Part shown: in pieces, positions 1 through 10,480 of the stretch
Position numbering within the stretch: the stretch's first letter is position 1
Layout: the number at the start of each line of letters is the position of its first letter
DNA from: Arabidopsis thaliana
Lineage: Eukaryota > Streptophyta > Magnoliopsida > Brassicales > Brassicaceae
DNA: 64,000 nt
Assembly: GCF_000001735.4 (NCBI RefSeq)
Contig: NC_003075.7
Location: forward strand, 2,109,001 to 2,173,000
Direction of reading: 5' to 3'
Notes under the pieces: model-generated
What the model was told of the DNA's origin: nothing
The model's database searches: none
The model's input: the letters and a program-made list of their open reading frames with translations, nothing else
Program-made: the position numbers and the translations under genes

Positions 1-688
1 TTTGATTGTTGCCTTGGAACCATTTCCTTAGAGCAGCCTTTCTCTTAACATACATCTCAACAATGTTTCTTGTTGCGGTTCTTCTTGAGTGTGGATTGCA
101 CAAGATTACCTAAATAGTATATACAATGAGAGAGAGAGTCATTCAACTATTCAAGTATAGAAATATGTAAAAAGAAAGAATCTACCTTATTTCAAAAGTA
201 CCTTGTTGCAAAAGTGTCTCCAAGCCATACTTTCAATGAAAGAATATGGCAACTCTCCTATCACAAGCATCTCATTCACTGCTTCTCTGAAAAACATTCT
301 CAGAAACTTTTGTAACTTGAAGATTTCCTTTCTTGTTAATAACTTGTTGACCCTCTTTCGGATCTTGACCATCTTTCCATGCTTTGTATTCCTTACAAAT
401 CTCAAGATGATTCCACAAGTTTTTAGTCCCTGAATTTGTTGGATATGAAAGCTCCTTTTTGCAATAGTGACAATTACTCTCGTCACGGATGGGCAATCGT
501 CTTTTGAAATGATTCTACACATCTGATCTTGAGGGAAGTATCTTCTTAGGCTTAGTTTGTTCAGACGAATCTCCAGCTTCAGGTGTTTGCTTCCTTTTAC
601 CCCTTTGACCCAAATCAGGAGTCATATACTCTTCTTCATCATCAAAATCTCTGTTATCTTCAGCTGGTAATGATGATGATGAATCCAT
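1..688 (-). pseudogene. BED zinc-finger hAT transposase fragment (broken)
   Basis: The minus-strand reading starts at 688 with MDSSSSLPAEDNRDFDDEEE and runs into a BED-type zinc finger (CHYCKKE, then NSGTKNLWNHLEIC near 410-470), the DNA-binding module of hAT transposases. A TAG interrupts the reading just before the finger (about 520), where a Trp codon fits. A frameshift near 300 is needed to continue into the typical LPYSFIESMAWRHFC segment. An intron of about 75 bases (roughly 111-185) follows, then a second exon reading NPHSRRTATRNIVEMYVKRK, which resembles the conserved block of RICESLEEPER/DAYSLEEPER-like proteins. The catalytic core and dimerisation domain are beyond the left edge. 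With at least two lesions it should not make an active transposase. Confidence 0.75.
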
Positions 689-1923
689 CTACAAATAAGA
701 AGAATATAATAAATTGATTATTATCTTTGTTTTCTCTCGGATAACATTACAAAGACTAATGATCAGAGATTCAAAGTATCAAAAATACGAAGAAACATTA
801 CAAATAAATTAAGAATACTGATCAGACACATATAGAAACATAAACAAGTTACTAAAGCGTTAAAAAAAAATCCAGAACCTATTTCCAAATAAAAAAAGCA
901 CGACATCTAGAAACAAACTCCACATGAAGGCATAAACTTGAATCTAGTTACAAAATATCTACTTATTCTTTCAAATTATCTACGTTGAATTATTGCCACA
1001 ACAAACTCCACTATGTGAAATACAGTCAAATGATAATAAGTCATCTAACAAGCCATCTATTATTAGACAAAGACAATAACGACATCTAGCAACATACATA
1101 TAAAAATACAGAACATCAATCAAGTGATTAGACAAAAACAATCATGAGACAAACTATGTGTAACAAAGGCAAGCATATAAACAATTACAGAGACTAAAAA
1201 GAAGTCATTAACATAGAAAGACGAAATCTAACAAAATAACAAACATAGAAACATAAATTTTTAAATATCAGACAAACATAGCAACATTAACTAGTTACGA
1301 AAGAGTAAAGAAGAAGCCACCAACTAGTTTCAAGAAACACGACATCTACCAAGTAGCATCAAACTCCACATGAAGCCATATACTATGTCAAAATACCATT
1401 AGCCTTATTTCAAGGTCAATAAACATTATACAGAAAATCGACAACTAGCAACAAACATTACAAAATACAGAATATCATACAACTAATGATCATACAAAGA
1501 TAATGAAAAAATTACGAAGAAGAGGAAGACTTTAGTACCTGTGAATGATACTTCGAGTTCTCTGATGGAGGAGACGCTGCAAAATTGCTAATAAGGGTTT
1601 CTAGTTTGCTTAGTGGGGGTATATATATATATATAGGATTTGTGAATCATGGCTCGCAAATTTCGGAGATCGCCGCTGAGTAGTGGAGAAATCGAAGAAA
1701 GGAAAGTGAATTAGGGTTCTAAGTCTCAGAAATGCTTATATATGTTCGGGTTAGTTCGGATGGGGTTCGATTATCGGGTAATAACCGATTGGGTACGGGT
1801 AACCAAAGACATGAAATCTATAAACCGATCGGGTTATTAATAGAATCCATACCCGTACTGAACCCCTTAATTCGGGTCGGGTTCGGGTTCGGGGATCGGG
1901 TATGGGTAATGTGCCCAGTCCTA
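1..1923 (-). mobile_element. hAT transposon, 5' part, running off the left edge
   Basis: The right edge is a hAT-like terminus: read on the minus strand the element begins TAGGACTGGGCACATTACCC, ending on the plus strand at 1923. Next to it is a CGGGT-rich subterminal stretch (about 1740-1915), common in plant hAT elements. The transposase remnant lies at 1-688. Between them, 689-1540 is AT-rich without an ORF and looks like a leader intron: a minus-strand exon around 1550-1600 ends in a plausible donor (CACAG|GTACT), and an acceptor TTTGTAG stands directly before the transposase ATG at 688. The other terminus and the 8-bp target duplication are outside the window, so the duplication cannot be tested. 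Inference: an old, inactive, once autonomous copy. Confidence 0.7.
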
Positions 1924-1971
1924 TTCTCAATTATAGATGTGGAGAAACCTTATTGGAATTATCCTCATAAT

Positions 1972-1980
1972 ATATTTTTG
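1972..1980. repeat. 9-bp target-site duplication, left copy (partner 4321-4329)
   Basis: The left flank ATATTTTTG and the right flank AAATTTTTG (4321-4329) differ at one base and directly abut the shared element ends. Nine bases is the duplication length typical of Mutator-like elements. Confidence 0.6.
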
Positions 1981-4320
1981 GAGTCCCAGTCAAGAATGTC
2001 ACTGAACCAGAAATTTGAATCCGGCATGCCACTTTTTGATCTGTATGCCACTTTATATGTGTTATTCCTATTTTACCCTTAATGAATAATTTTTTATTTA
2101 ATTTCAAAAATAAAATAAAAATAAGAAAAACATAAATATTCTATATATAAACCCTACAAAAACGTTGGATTTAATTTAGTGACTGTATTTACTCAACATA
2201 TGGACCCCACTAAAAAATATTTTATCTTTTTGCGGTAGAAGATACTCGTAGTTATACCGTTGTACCATCGTATTCATAGTTGAACTTTCCACAATTTTCA
2301 TAATTTACAGTTGAATTAGAAGGTAAATAATTAATTATAAGTTGAACGCACACTTTTTCTCTATTATTTTGTATTTCCAAAGTTTTCATAATATGACATC
2401 GGTGAAAACTTGGTTTTTTACCTATTTTACTTCATATAAGGTGCTCATAGACTAAATGTTTCTTATATTAGAAGGGGTGTTTTATATGAAAACAAAATTG
2501 GATTTTAGAAAATATTAAATTTTATTGCATTGATCTAAAATTATTTATTTATAATTTGGGATATTCGTATATAATTTTACATGTATAATAAATTATCAAT
2601 TTTACAAATTTAATCATTTTAACGTTATTTAGTTGAACTAGTTGAACTAATTATATTAAATGTTACCACGAAAACCAAAGAAAGACATTTGAACTAGCTC
2701 AACTAAATAAATTAAAAAGTACCACGAACACAAATACATATATGTTTTTAATCTAATCCAATAAGTTGAACTAGTTGAATTGTTCATACAAATCCGAGAA
2801 ATACAAATTCAAAATACATGAATTAATTTTTTCATGTGCAACAAATTGTTCAAGTGTATCCCAGGCATAGTCTTGTTCTTCCTCTTACGACGCTTTTCTC
2901 TGGTTGATGGAAACCAGTTTTTTTTTTTTTTTAACCATTTTTTGGTGTATAAATTCAATTGGCTCTGTCGACTCGGGAAAAACCATCTCTGGTCGGCTCA
3001 TCCATTTCGGCAGCCGTCGATTCTCAGGTGATGTGTCTTCCTCCATCGATATTGTTGGATCGAAATCTAGATCGATATCTCGATATTTACTTTGTCCACT
3101 CTGGAAACGTTCCTCCTTTAGAGATACCATCTCCGGTCGACTCATATATTTCATCGGTCGCTTTTTCTTCCGTCGCAACGTCTTCTTTTCTTTACAAGCG
3201 CTTTGTTTGTTCTACTCTGTCTATAGATCTCGATTGAAGAAAGTGAATGAACGAAACAAAAATGGCTGTTTAGATATTTGCAATGGTAGTCAGTACAATG
3301 TAGTAACTGAATCGCGTTGCTCCCCAAACCAATCCATTGTTGCATAATAAAATGGTATAACTGAAATTGGTTCAATTGATCTAGTTCAAATGGTTCAACT
3401 GATCTAGTTCAAATAGTTCAACTGATCTAGTTCATCTGGTTCAATCGAACGAGTTCAACTTATATAGTTCAAATTGTTCAATTGAATAAGTTCCAATCGA
3501 TTTTTCGGGCGTATGATATGAGTAAATTTGGAAAATGCCTTTTTTATGAGTTTTTATTTGAAAAATACTATATCCTACTTTATATATAAAATTAATAAAA
3601 TAACCTCATTATAATTTAATATAATTAAAACTTTAAACAGAAAAAATCCATAAGTTAATATTTGATTTAACTATAATTTAAAAGATAATTCTTATCTTAA
3701 ATATTTTAAACAAAATTTTGTCCAAAATAATATATATAAACTATATTTATTTCAAAACTATATTTATTTCAAACTATATGTATTAAGTGATAAACTTTAA
3801 AATAATATATATAAACTATATTTATTAAGTGATAAACTTTAAAATATATTTAGATATTAAATTGTTAAATTTTAATATAAATAGATAAATAAACTATATT
3901 TATTTCAAAAATAATTAAAAATGTTATCAACAACTAAAACATATTTCGAATAATACATACATTTCGAATTTATCAATAGAGATTTTTAAAAAAAAATCTA
4001 TTACTTATATTTCAAAATTTATTTAATTTTAATTTTTTTCTTCTAAATATGAATCCTGTTTTTATTTATTAAGAATAATGCTTTTAAATTTGGATAAAAC
4101 TGTTACTTTACATATTAAAAATATAGTATTATTTGGGCCAAGTTAATTATTTTATTGTACTTGGGTCGGATTATTTTAGTTGGATCTGTATATTTTAATT
4201 TTTTAAAAAGTTATTTGGATATTTACATCAGTTTTAATTATAAAAAAAAATAAAATTATAAAGAATAAGTGGCATTCGTGATTATTATTTTGGAGAAAGT
4301 GACATTCCTGCCATTTATTC
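1981..4320 (+). mobile_element. Non-autonomous VANDAL-like MULE, 2.3 kb
   Basis: The left end (GAGTCC, then CAAGAATGTCACTGAACC) and right end (GTGGCATTC repeats closing with CCTGCCATTTATTC) match the two ends of the 12.3-kb element at 42851-55195. It has no long terminal inverted repeats, only short outward AATGCCACT/GTGGCATT motifs at both ends, as in non-TIR MULEs. Positions 2960-3420 resemble the transposase leader of the large element (43125-43400): GCCGTCGATT, TGTTGGATCGAA, ATCTGGAAACG and AGTACAATGTA occur in the same order. The transposase body is absent. Short ORFs inside (for example 2834-3347) overlap on both strands and are not convincing genes. It looks like an internal-deletion derivative. 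Confidence 0.78.
3360..3490. repeat. GTTCAA motif cluster in the small MULE
   Basis: About ten copies of AGTTCAA or GGTTCAA spaced roughly 10-15 bases apart. The 14-mer AGTTCAAATGGTTC at 3383-3396 is identical to the unit of the arrays in the 12.3-kb element. A sparser run of TTGAACTA lies at about 2630-2780. Confidence 0.8.
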
Positions 4321-4329
4321 AAATTTTTG

Positions 4330-4564
4330 TGGCAAGTGAAGCGACAGGTAAAGTAAAACCGACGCCGTTTTAAAAGCCAGTGCCTTTACGCTATCCGTTG
4401 AAAAGGGAATACAAAGTCTCGATTTTTTTTTCCGATACTTGAACGGCCAGATTTTAAGGTTCCTGTCATGTCTGATTGCGAAATCGCTTTTTTCTTCTTC
4501 CTGAGTTCCTTTTTTTCTCCGATGAAATTTTAACCGTGATGATGATGATCATAATGAAACAGAT
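4330..4564 (+). promoter_or_regulatory. Upstream region and 5' leader of malonyl-CoA decarboxylase
   Basis: Only 245 bases separate the inserted MULE from the start codon. The region contains CCGACGCCGTTTT (near 4360), similar to the AACGGCGTCGTTT upstream of the leucyl-tRNA synthetase (near 19010). No convincing TATA box was found. The core promoter either fits in this stretch or uses transposon sequence. Confidence 0.4.
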
Positions 4565-7525
4565 ATGAGCAAGAAAAATCTAGCGATTCTGTTGCGTGCT
4601 AGAATGAGATCCAACAATCCCTCCAAATTTTCCCTCTCTCAATTTCCTGTAAGCTTTTCTTTTTCTCTGTTTGAATTTTTTGGATAATTTTGCGATTCTG
4701 TCCAAATTCACACAATTTGTAATCATGGGCAATGAAAAGTTTACATCTTTTGATGAAAAAGAGAGAGAGAGAGTGAGAAATTGGCTATGGCTTTAATCGG
4801 AGCTTGAATGTTTTTAAGAAGATAAGAATATAATAAGGCTAATTTGACTCTATAATAATGGTTTGTTGACTTTGTTGTCAGAAGGAAATTCAATCTAATC
4901 CTCAAGAGAATCATTCTAGAGATCACATTGTGCAAAATTCTAATGATTTTGGTACCACTGGAAGGTAATTTCTCATTGTAGATATTGATTTAGCACCATT
5001 GATCTTTGCAGTAGTGAGTTTGGTTTTTGTTTTAGGGTTTATGATGTTGTTCGAGAGACAATGCACTCAGCTATCTCAGCTAGTAAAACTGGTGTATTAG
5101 ACATTACTCTTAATGATTTTCAAGAGGTAAAACTATCTTCACATTGTTGTTTCTTGATTCTGATCTTTGATGTGTTTAACCTTTTCAATCTGATTACATA
5201 TATGGTTAAAAATGCTTATAGGGTTACTTTAGCCTTTCGCTTGAAGACCGCGAGAAGTTACTGCTTGTTTTAGCCAAGGAGTATGATGTTAACCGAGAGC
5301 AAGTCCGAGAACTTGTTAAGCAATATCTTGGACTTGAAACTCCAGCTAGTGAGAGTCATTCTTGTGCCATTCTTGTTTTTTCTTGTGTGATTCTTCGTTA
5401 CATTCTCCATTGATGGGCGAGTACTTTTCTTTAGGTGATGATGATAAGGGGGCTTTATCTTCTGTTTTCTATCGCATTGAGAGGAATCTGAGGCATGCTC
5501 TTAGGCCAACATATGAAGTTTTATTTGAGAGGTTGAATACACATCCTGGAGGGTTGAGATTTTTGTCCATCCTCCGAGCTGATCTTCTGTCGATACTCTC
5601 GTAATGTTTCTTGTCCTCTTGTTATGTGACTGGAAACTCAAATATTTGAAGATAGTTTCGAATCAGTTGGTAAAACATTTCCGGTTGTATCTGACACTGA
5701 TGGTTGTTTCTAATGTATAGAAAAGAGAACACGCCGTCTTTGCGAACATTAGATTCTTTTCTGAAGGAGAAACTCGGTATGTGGCTTAGTCCTGCCACTT
5801 TAGAGCTTCATCAAATTACTTGGGATGATCCTGCTTCATTGCTTGAGAAAATTGTTGCATATGAGGTATGCAGTACTAGTCTCCATTATAGTAATCTCAG
5901 CTATTTCAGAATGTTAAAAGTTTTGTCTAATAACGCATTATTTATAAGGCGGTGCATCCAATCAGCAACCTCTTGGATCTTAAAAGAAGATTGGGAATAG
6001 GCCGTCGATGCTTTGGATATTTTCATCCATCTGTTCCTGGTTAGTTACTTTCTCTGGACTCATGTCTCTTTGATTGTAAGTTGACCACATTCTTTGATCA
6101 TTCTATGTCGTTACTCTCAGGTGAGCCACTTATTTTTATAGAAGTTGCTCTTATGGAGACTGTTGCTCAGACAATTCAGGTCAAACTAATCTTGATACTA
6201 TTCGGTATAGTTTAGATTCTATAGCTATGTGTCTAAAAAATTCATTGGCGTTGCAGGAAGTTTTGTGGGACAATCCTCCCATACCAGAGAACCAAGCAAC
6301 ATGCGCTTTATTTTACTCTATTTCTTCAACTCAGGTATGTGCACACTCTTCCTTCATATCTGTAGTTCTTACATTTGTTCTCGTTGATTTTCACATTTTC
6401 TATTCATTTCGTGGTTCTGATGAAAGCTATGGCTTTATGACTTCTGTCTTATGTATTTGCAGCCTGGCTTAGCTGGGATAAACCTCGGAAAATTTCTGAT
6501 CAAACGAGTGATTACGTTGGTGAAAAAAGACATGCCACATGTTTCTGTGAGTACTTTGACTAATTTGTATGCAAATCTTGTTACAGGTCTAAAAGTTTGT
6601 ATCTGCTTGCTCAACAAAACTGTTCTTTTTGTTGCAGACATTTGCAACACTTAGCCCCATTCCTGGATTCATGCAATGGCTCCTCTCGAAGTTATCATCT
6701 CAGTCAAGATTTGCTGAAGATGAGCGTGGTACACAGAGCAATTCGCCTTCATCTACGTTTAGTGAGAAAGTATTACTACCAGAAGAGGAACATGCCCTCA
6801 TGACTCTATCAGAGTAAGATTTTCTTCATGCCCTTATGTTCTTATCTGTTATATAGAAAATCAAGTTCAAGTCATCAACTCAGTGATCTTTTTATGCAGT
6901 GAATCTTCATCCGGTAGCAACGGTATGGAAGTTCTGTTGAATTTGCTATCAGTAAAGAACTGCGATTGGGCTACTTCGCCTCGCCTATTACCAGTTTTAG
7001 AACCTATTCTTATGCGGTTATGTGCTAGGTATGTTCATTCTTGGAGGAGATGTAATGGTTATATATGAATCATATAGGCATAACTTTCAATGGTCTTTCT
7101 TGATTTTGATAGGTACCTCTTGCAAGAGAAGAAGAGAGGAAAAGCTTTAGACTCTGTTGCTAACTTCCACTTGCAAAATGGAGCGGTAAGTCCAGTGAAT
7201 GACGATAGGTTTTAGTTAATAGAGTGATTGAGATTGATAAGCTTTCATGTTTTGATACGTTACATAGATGGTTGAAAGAATAAATTGGATGGCGGATCGA
7301 TCAGAGAAAGGTATTCGTCAAAGTGGAGGCATTATGGTAAACTATGTCTATAGGTAAAGTAAACTTTGTACTTTAAATTATTCAGCTACGAAGCTTTCAT
7401 TTTTGTTGGTCCTAAACCCATCTTATTCGATTCATGACAGGTTAGAGAATATCGAAGACTATGCTCAATCGTATTTTGGGTCGGGCAAAATCCATGCCTC
7501 TCCCGGTATCCATTCCCGTCTCTAG
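4565..7525 (+). CDS. Malonyl-CoA decarboxylase, peroxisomal targeting signal
   Basis: Converts malonyl-CoA to acetyl-CoA and CO2. Fifteen exons with GT-AG borders join in frame to 518 residues: 4565-4648, 4882-4964, 5036-5126, 5222-5348, 5435-5600, 5721-5865, 5949-6039, 6121-6179, 6257-6334, 6463-6546, 6638-6813, 6900-7028, 7113-7185, 7268-7353, 7441-7525. Family signatures are AVHPISNLLDLKRR (from residue 233), FHPSVPGEPL with Ser260 at the probable catalytic serine, and VANFHLQNGA with His457 at the catalytic histidine known from the human enzyme. The protein ends in SRL, a type 1 peroxisomal targeting signal, agreeing with the peroxisomal animal form ending SKL. The N-terminus (MSKKNLAILLRARMRS) is basic, so organellar targeting is an alternative. 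It lies tail to tail with RbcX1, 174 bases apart. In A. thaliana this should be At4g04320. Confidence 0.95.
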
Positions 7526-7699
7526 GTAACTCCGCAAAGAAAATCGGGTTTTGATCGATTTGCAGGTAAAAAAAACTAAGGTATCAAAACCTGGGAGTAA
7601 CATAGCACAATGGTATGTATATGTATGTACAAACGGTTTCAAGTGTGTATACTCTCAAGACTCTATATATATGAATGTGATTCGAAGAGATATTCGGTT

Positions 7700-9563
7700 T
7701 CACTTATCAGAATCGGTTTCGACATGGCTAGTCTCCAAGACGTACTCGCGCATGAGTCTTGTGTTGGAATCATCTACGTTCTGCATTTTCAAAAACACAA
7801 GATGCTTCATTACGTACTTGCATTCATATATGTACAACGAGAGAGAGAGATAGATAGAAGTGAACCTTGAAGGCGAGGCGCTTCATATTATCCCATTCGA
7901 AATCGTTTTTACAATAAGCAGACCGTACCTAAGCGGTAACAAACGGTTTCAAACCGTAAATACAAACGTAGAGATGAGAAAAGATGTAGAAGTGTTTTCG
8001 AAAATGTATTAAAGGAGAAAAGAAAAGCTTAGCTTACCTCTAAAATTCGAAGGGCTTGTTGCATTGGCCATGATACCAAAAAAAAAAAGCAAAGTTTTTA
8101 GTTTACTTATCTCATATCAAGTATATGTATACCTAAAAGATATACGAAACTTATGGATCTACAAAGTGATTTCGTTAGTAATCCGCAAATTGGTGGAATT
8201 GTATTTCGTCACGCAATTTTTGAAGTAGTTTTTCTTTACAAGAATTGCACAGATTAGTTGTGTTATACTGTTAGTTTTGTGCCTGAGCAAATTACCCGAA
8301 CCAGATGTACCAAACCAAAACCGAAGTAAACAGAACCGATAACCAGAAACTAATTGAATGGATACAAAATTTTATAATCGAAATAACTGAAACCGAATGG
8401 ATACCAACCGAAATATTTTGAGTAACCAAAAATATCTAAAATATAAATATATATTTACAAAAGTATTAGTTATTTCTAGACTAGATAATTAAAAATACTT
8501 GAGAATATATATAAAATAGTAAAAATATTCAAAAATAATAAAAAAAATATCTCAAAATATCCGAAAATATCCAAAAATATCCGAAAATAACCGAAATATC
8601 CAAAAATATTTAAAGCAAAATAACCGGATGGATACTAAATTTTAAAACCGAAATAATCGAAACCGAACCGAACTTTCAAATTAACCGAAGGGATACTAAA
8701 CTTTAAAACAAAAAAAAAAACGATAAGCGAATGGATATAACTGAAACCGAATATATAAACCGAACTCCCATAACTAGTTATTTTAGTGAGAAGTTTCAAC
8801 TTCCAATGTACGAAAAGAATGTTTGGAAAAAGTAAAGAGATTTCGTCTAAATTACTAGAAGAAAACCAAATTTGTTAAAAAAGTATAATGTATAACTTTA
8901 AGAACCTAGAATTAAAATTCCAACTAACAAGTTTCACAAAAAGAAAACGCATACTAGAATTTTATAACCAAATTATTGATATAAAGGTGTTATTTTTGGT
9001 ACCTAAGTTCATGTGACGTGAAGAGCGACGCATGAGAGTGGCGCAGAATTTATCACCGTCACTTACAGAGTTTGTATCTAAAAATTCTCTCAACTCCATA
9101 TAAGCCTCAGGATTATAACTCTGTCATTAATTAATATATAGATCATACTTATTATTAATCAAAACACCTAAATTAAAAAATCAAATAAATCGTCAAATCA
9201 ACCTCAAGCTGAGCAGACACTATCCTCACTGCAACGTAAGTAAAGAAGTCATGAAGATGCTTCGCTGCCTTAGCCTCCGGTGAAGCTTCTCCAAAGCCTA
9301 ATTCAATTATATAACAAAAAAAACATTAGAAAAATAGGCATTAATCTATATAGAACAATTCTGTATGAATAAAAACCACATTTTGTGATGAATATGTCAT
9401 ATTGTTACATACCGGGAACATACATCTTGTTAGAACAAATGCGAGTTTGTTTGCATTTTCGCGAACTCTGCATTAATGGATAAGAAACCAAAGGTCTTTT
9501 TCCAAATTTTGGATTAAGGTAAGAGAGGTAAGAGTGATGAAGGAGTGAAGAAGATGACTCCAT
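7700..9563 (-). CDS. RBCX1: RbcX1, Rubisco large-subunit assembly chaperone (chloroplast)
   Basis: RbcX is a small helical dimer that holds the C-terminus of newly folded RbcL during Rubisco assembly. Six exons, in transcription order: 9563-9413, 9297-9203, 9120-9003, 8054-8038, 7928-7866, 7780-7700; they join in frame to 174 residues. Core segments are FGEASPEAKAAKHLHDFF, YNPEAYMELREFLD and ATLMRRSSRHMNLALRILEV, followed by an acidic tail ETSHVETDSDK. Residues 1-47 are rich in Ser, Arg and Lys and act as a plausible transit peptide. I chose the ATG at 9561-9563 (MESSSSLLHH); an upstream in-frame ATG near 9650 would add about 29 residues. Exon 4 has only 17 bases, and intron 3 (about 950 bases) carries CCGAA-rich repeat DNA. 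Matches At4g04330 as I recall it. Confidence 0.95.
8283..8775. repeat. CCGAA-rich degenerate repeat inside RbcX1 intron 3
   Basis: Many variants of AACCGAA, CCGAAATA and GGATACTAAA, ending near ATAAACCGAACTCCC. The composition is unlike the surrounding intron and resembles subterminal DNA of plant hAT or Helitron relics. No terminal repeats or target duplication could be fixed. Confidence 0.5.
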
Positions 9564-10480
9564 AGAAATATTGGATGAAGAAAAATTGCAGGAGAGGCAT
9601 ATTGTTTTACTATTTGGTCGTATATAAGAGAATGTATTAGATTCACACATTAAAATATCTAGGATATGGATAAATAAATATCTTCTAGTTGGAAGTATAT
9701 AGACAAAACATGTCTTATTTGTTTCAATATCTGGTATTGTAATATCAAATATATCAATTGGGTTTATTTATTTTTATCAATTTTAAGTATTTTTCTAATA
9801 AAACAATTTATCAAAAAAATATAATTACTCTTTGTTTCTTTTGTCAGTACTAGTTAATCGGTAAAATTTATTAACTAAATGTATGTATGGCATAATTGAA
9901 AAGAGTTGTGTTCAAATGGTTGTATACAATGAAAAAATTCGAAACTCTAGCTTTGAATGGTAATTCATTATCAAAGCTGGAAGTTGTACAGTTTTGATGG
10001 TTATACATTTACAAAACTTTTATCAAAAACGTTACAAATTTTTTTATTTTCAGTTTTATTGTACAGTTTTCTCGTACAGCTATTTTTACAGCTTTGCATT
10101 ATTTCAAAAAATTTGAGAGTTAAAAATTTTGTACAGCTTTGTGTTACATGTTAGACATTTAGTATACATAGACAAGGAGAGGTAGATTATAGTTAAGTTT
10201 GGTATATTACTTATATCCTTCTGCTGTTATAATTCTAAAATTCAGTAAATTTAAGTGGATCATGATCGAACACCACACCTTTACCCACAAACGTTGGCCC
10301 ATGATCATCACATATTGAAAAAAATTATATTGTTACACGTGTAAATACCTACGCCTAGTGATTCAAAGGTCAAAGTCAAAACGCTAAAATTAATGTTCTA
10401 ATTTCTAGATCACATGCCATGCGCGTGTTAACACTGTTAAATTGTCCACACCACACGTGTGAAATGCTTATCTTATCTTC
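9564..10480 (-). promoter_or_regulatory. Putative RbcX1 upstream regulatory region
   Basis: Two G-boxes (CACGTG at 10336-10341 and 10454-10459) and two overlapping I-box cores (CTTATC at 10467-10472 and 10472-10477, GATAAG on the gene strand) lie 0.8-0.9 kb upstream of the RbcX1 start. G-box plus I-box is the classic pairing in light-regulated photosynthesis genes, which suits a Rubisco chaperone. Assignment to RbcX1 is inference from position; nothing was seen that decides the transcription start. Confidence 0.4.

Noticed and set aside
2834-3347. Overlapping ORFs of 65-147 codons on both strands in the small MULE
   Set aside because: They coincide with the untranslated leader region homologous to 43125-43400 of the large element, show no domain, and contradict one another in strand.
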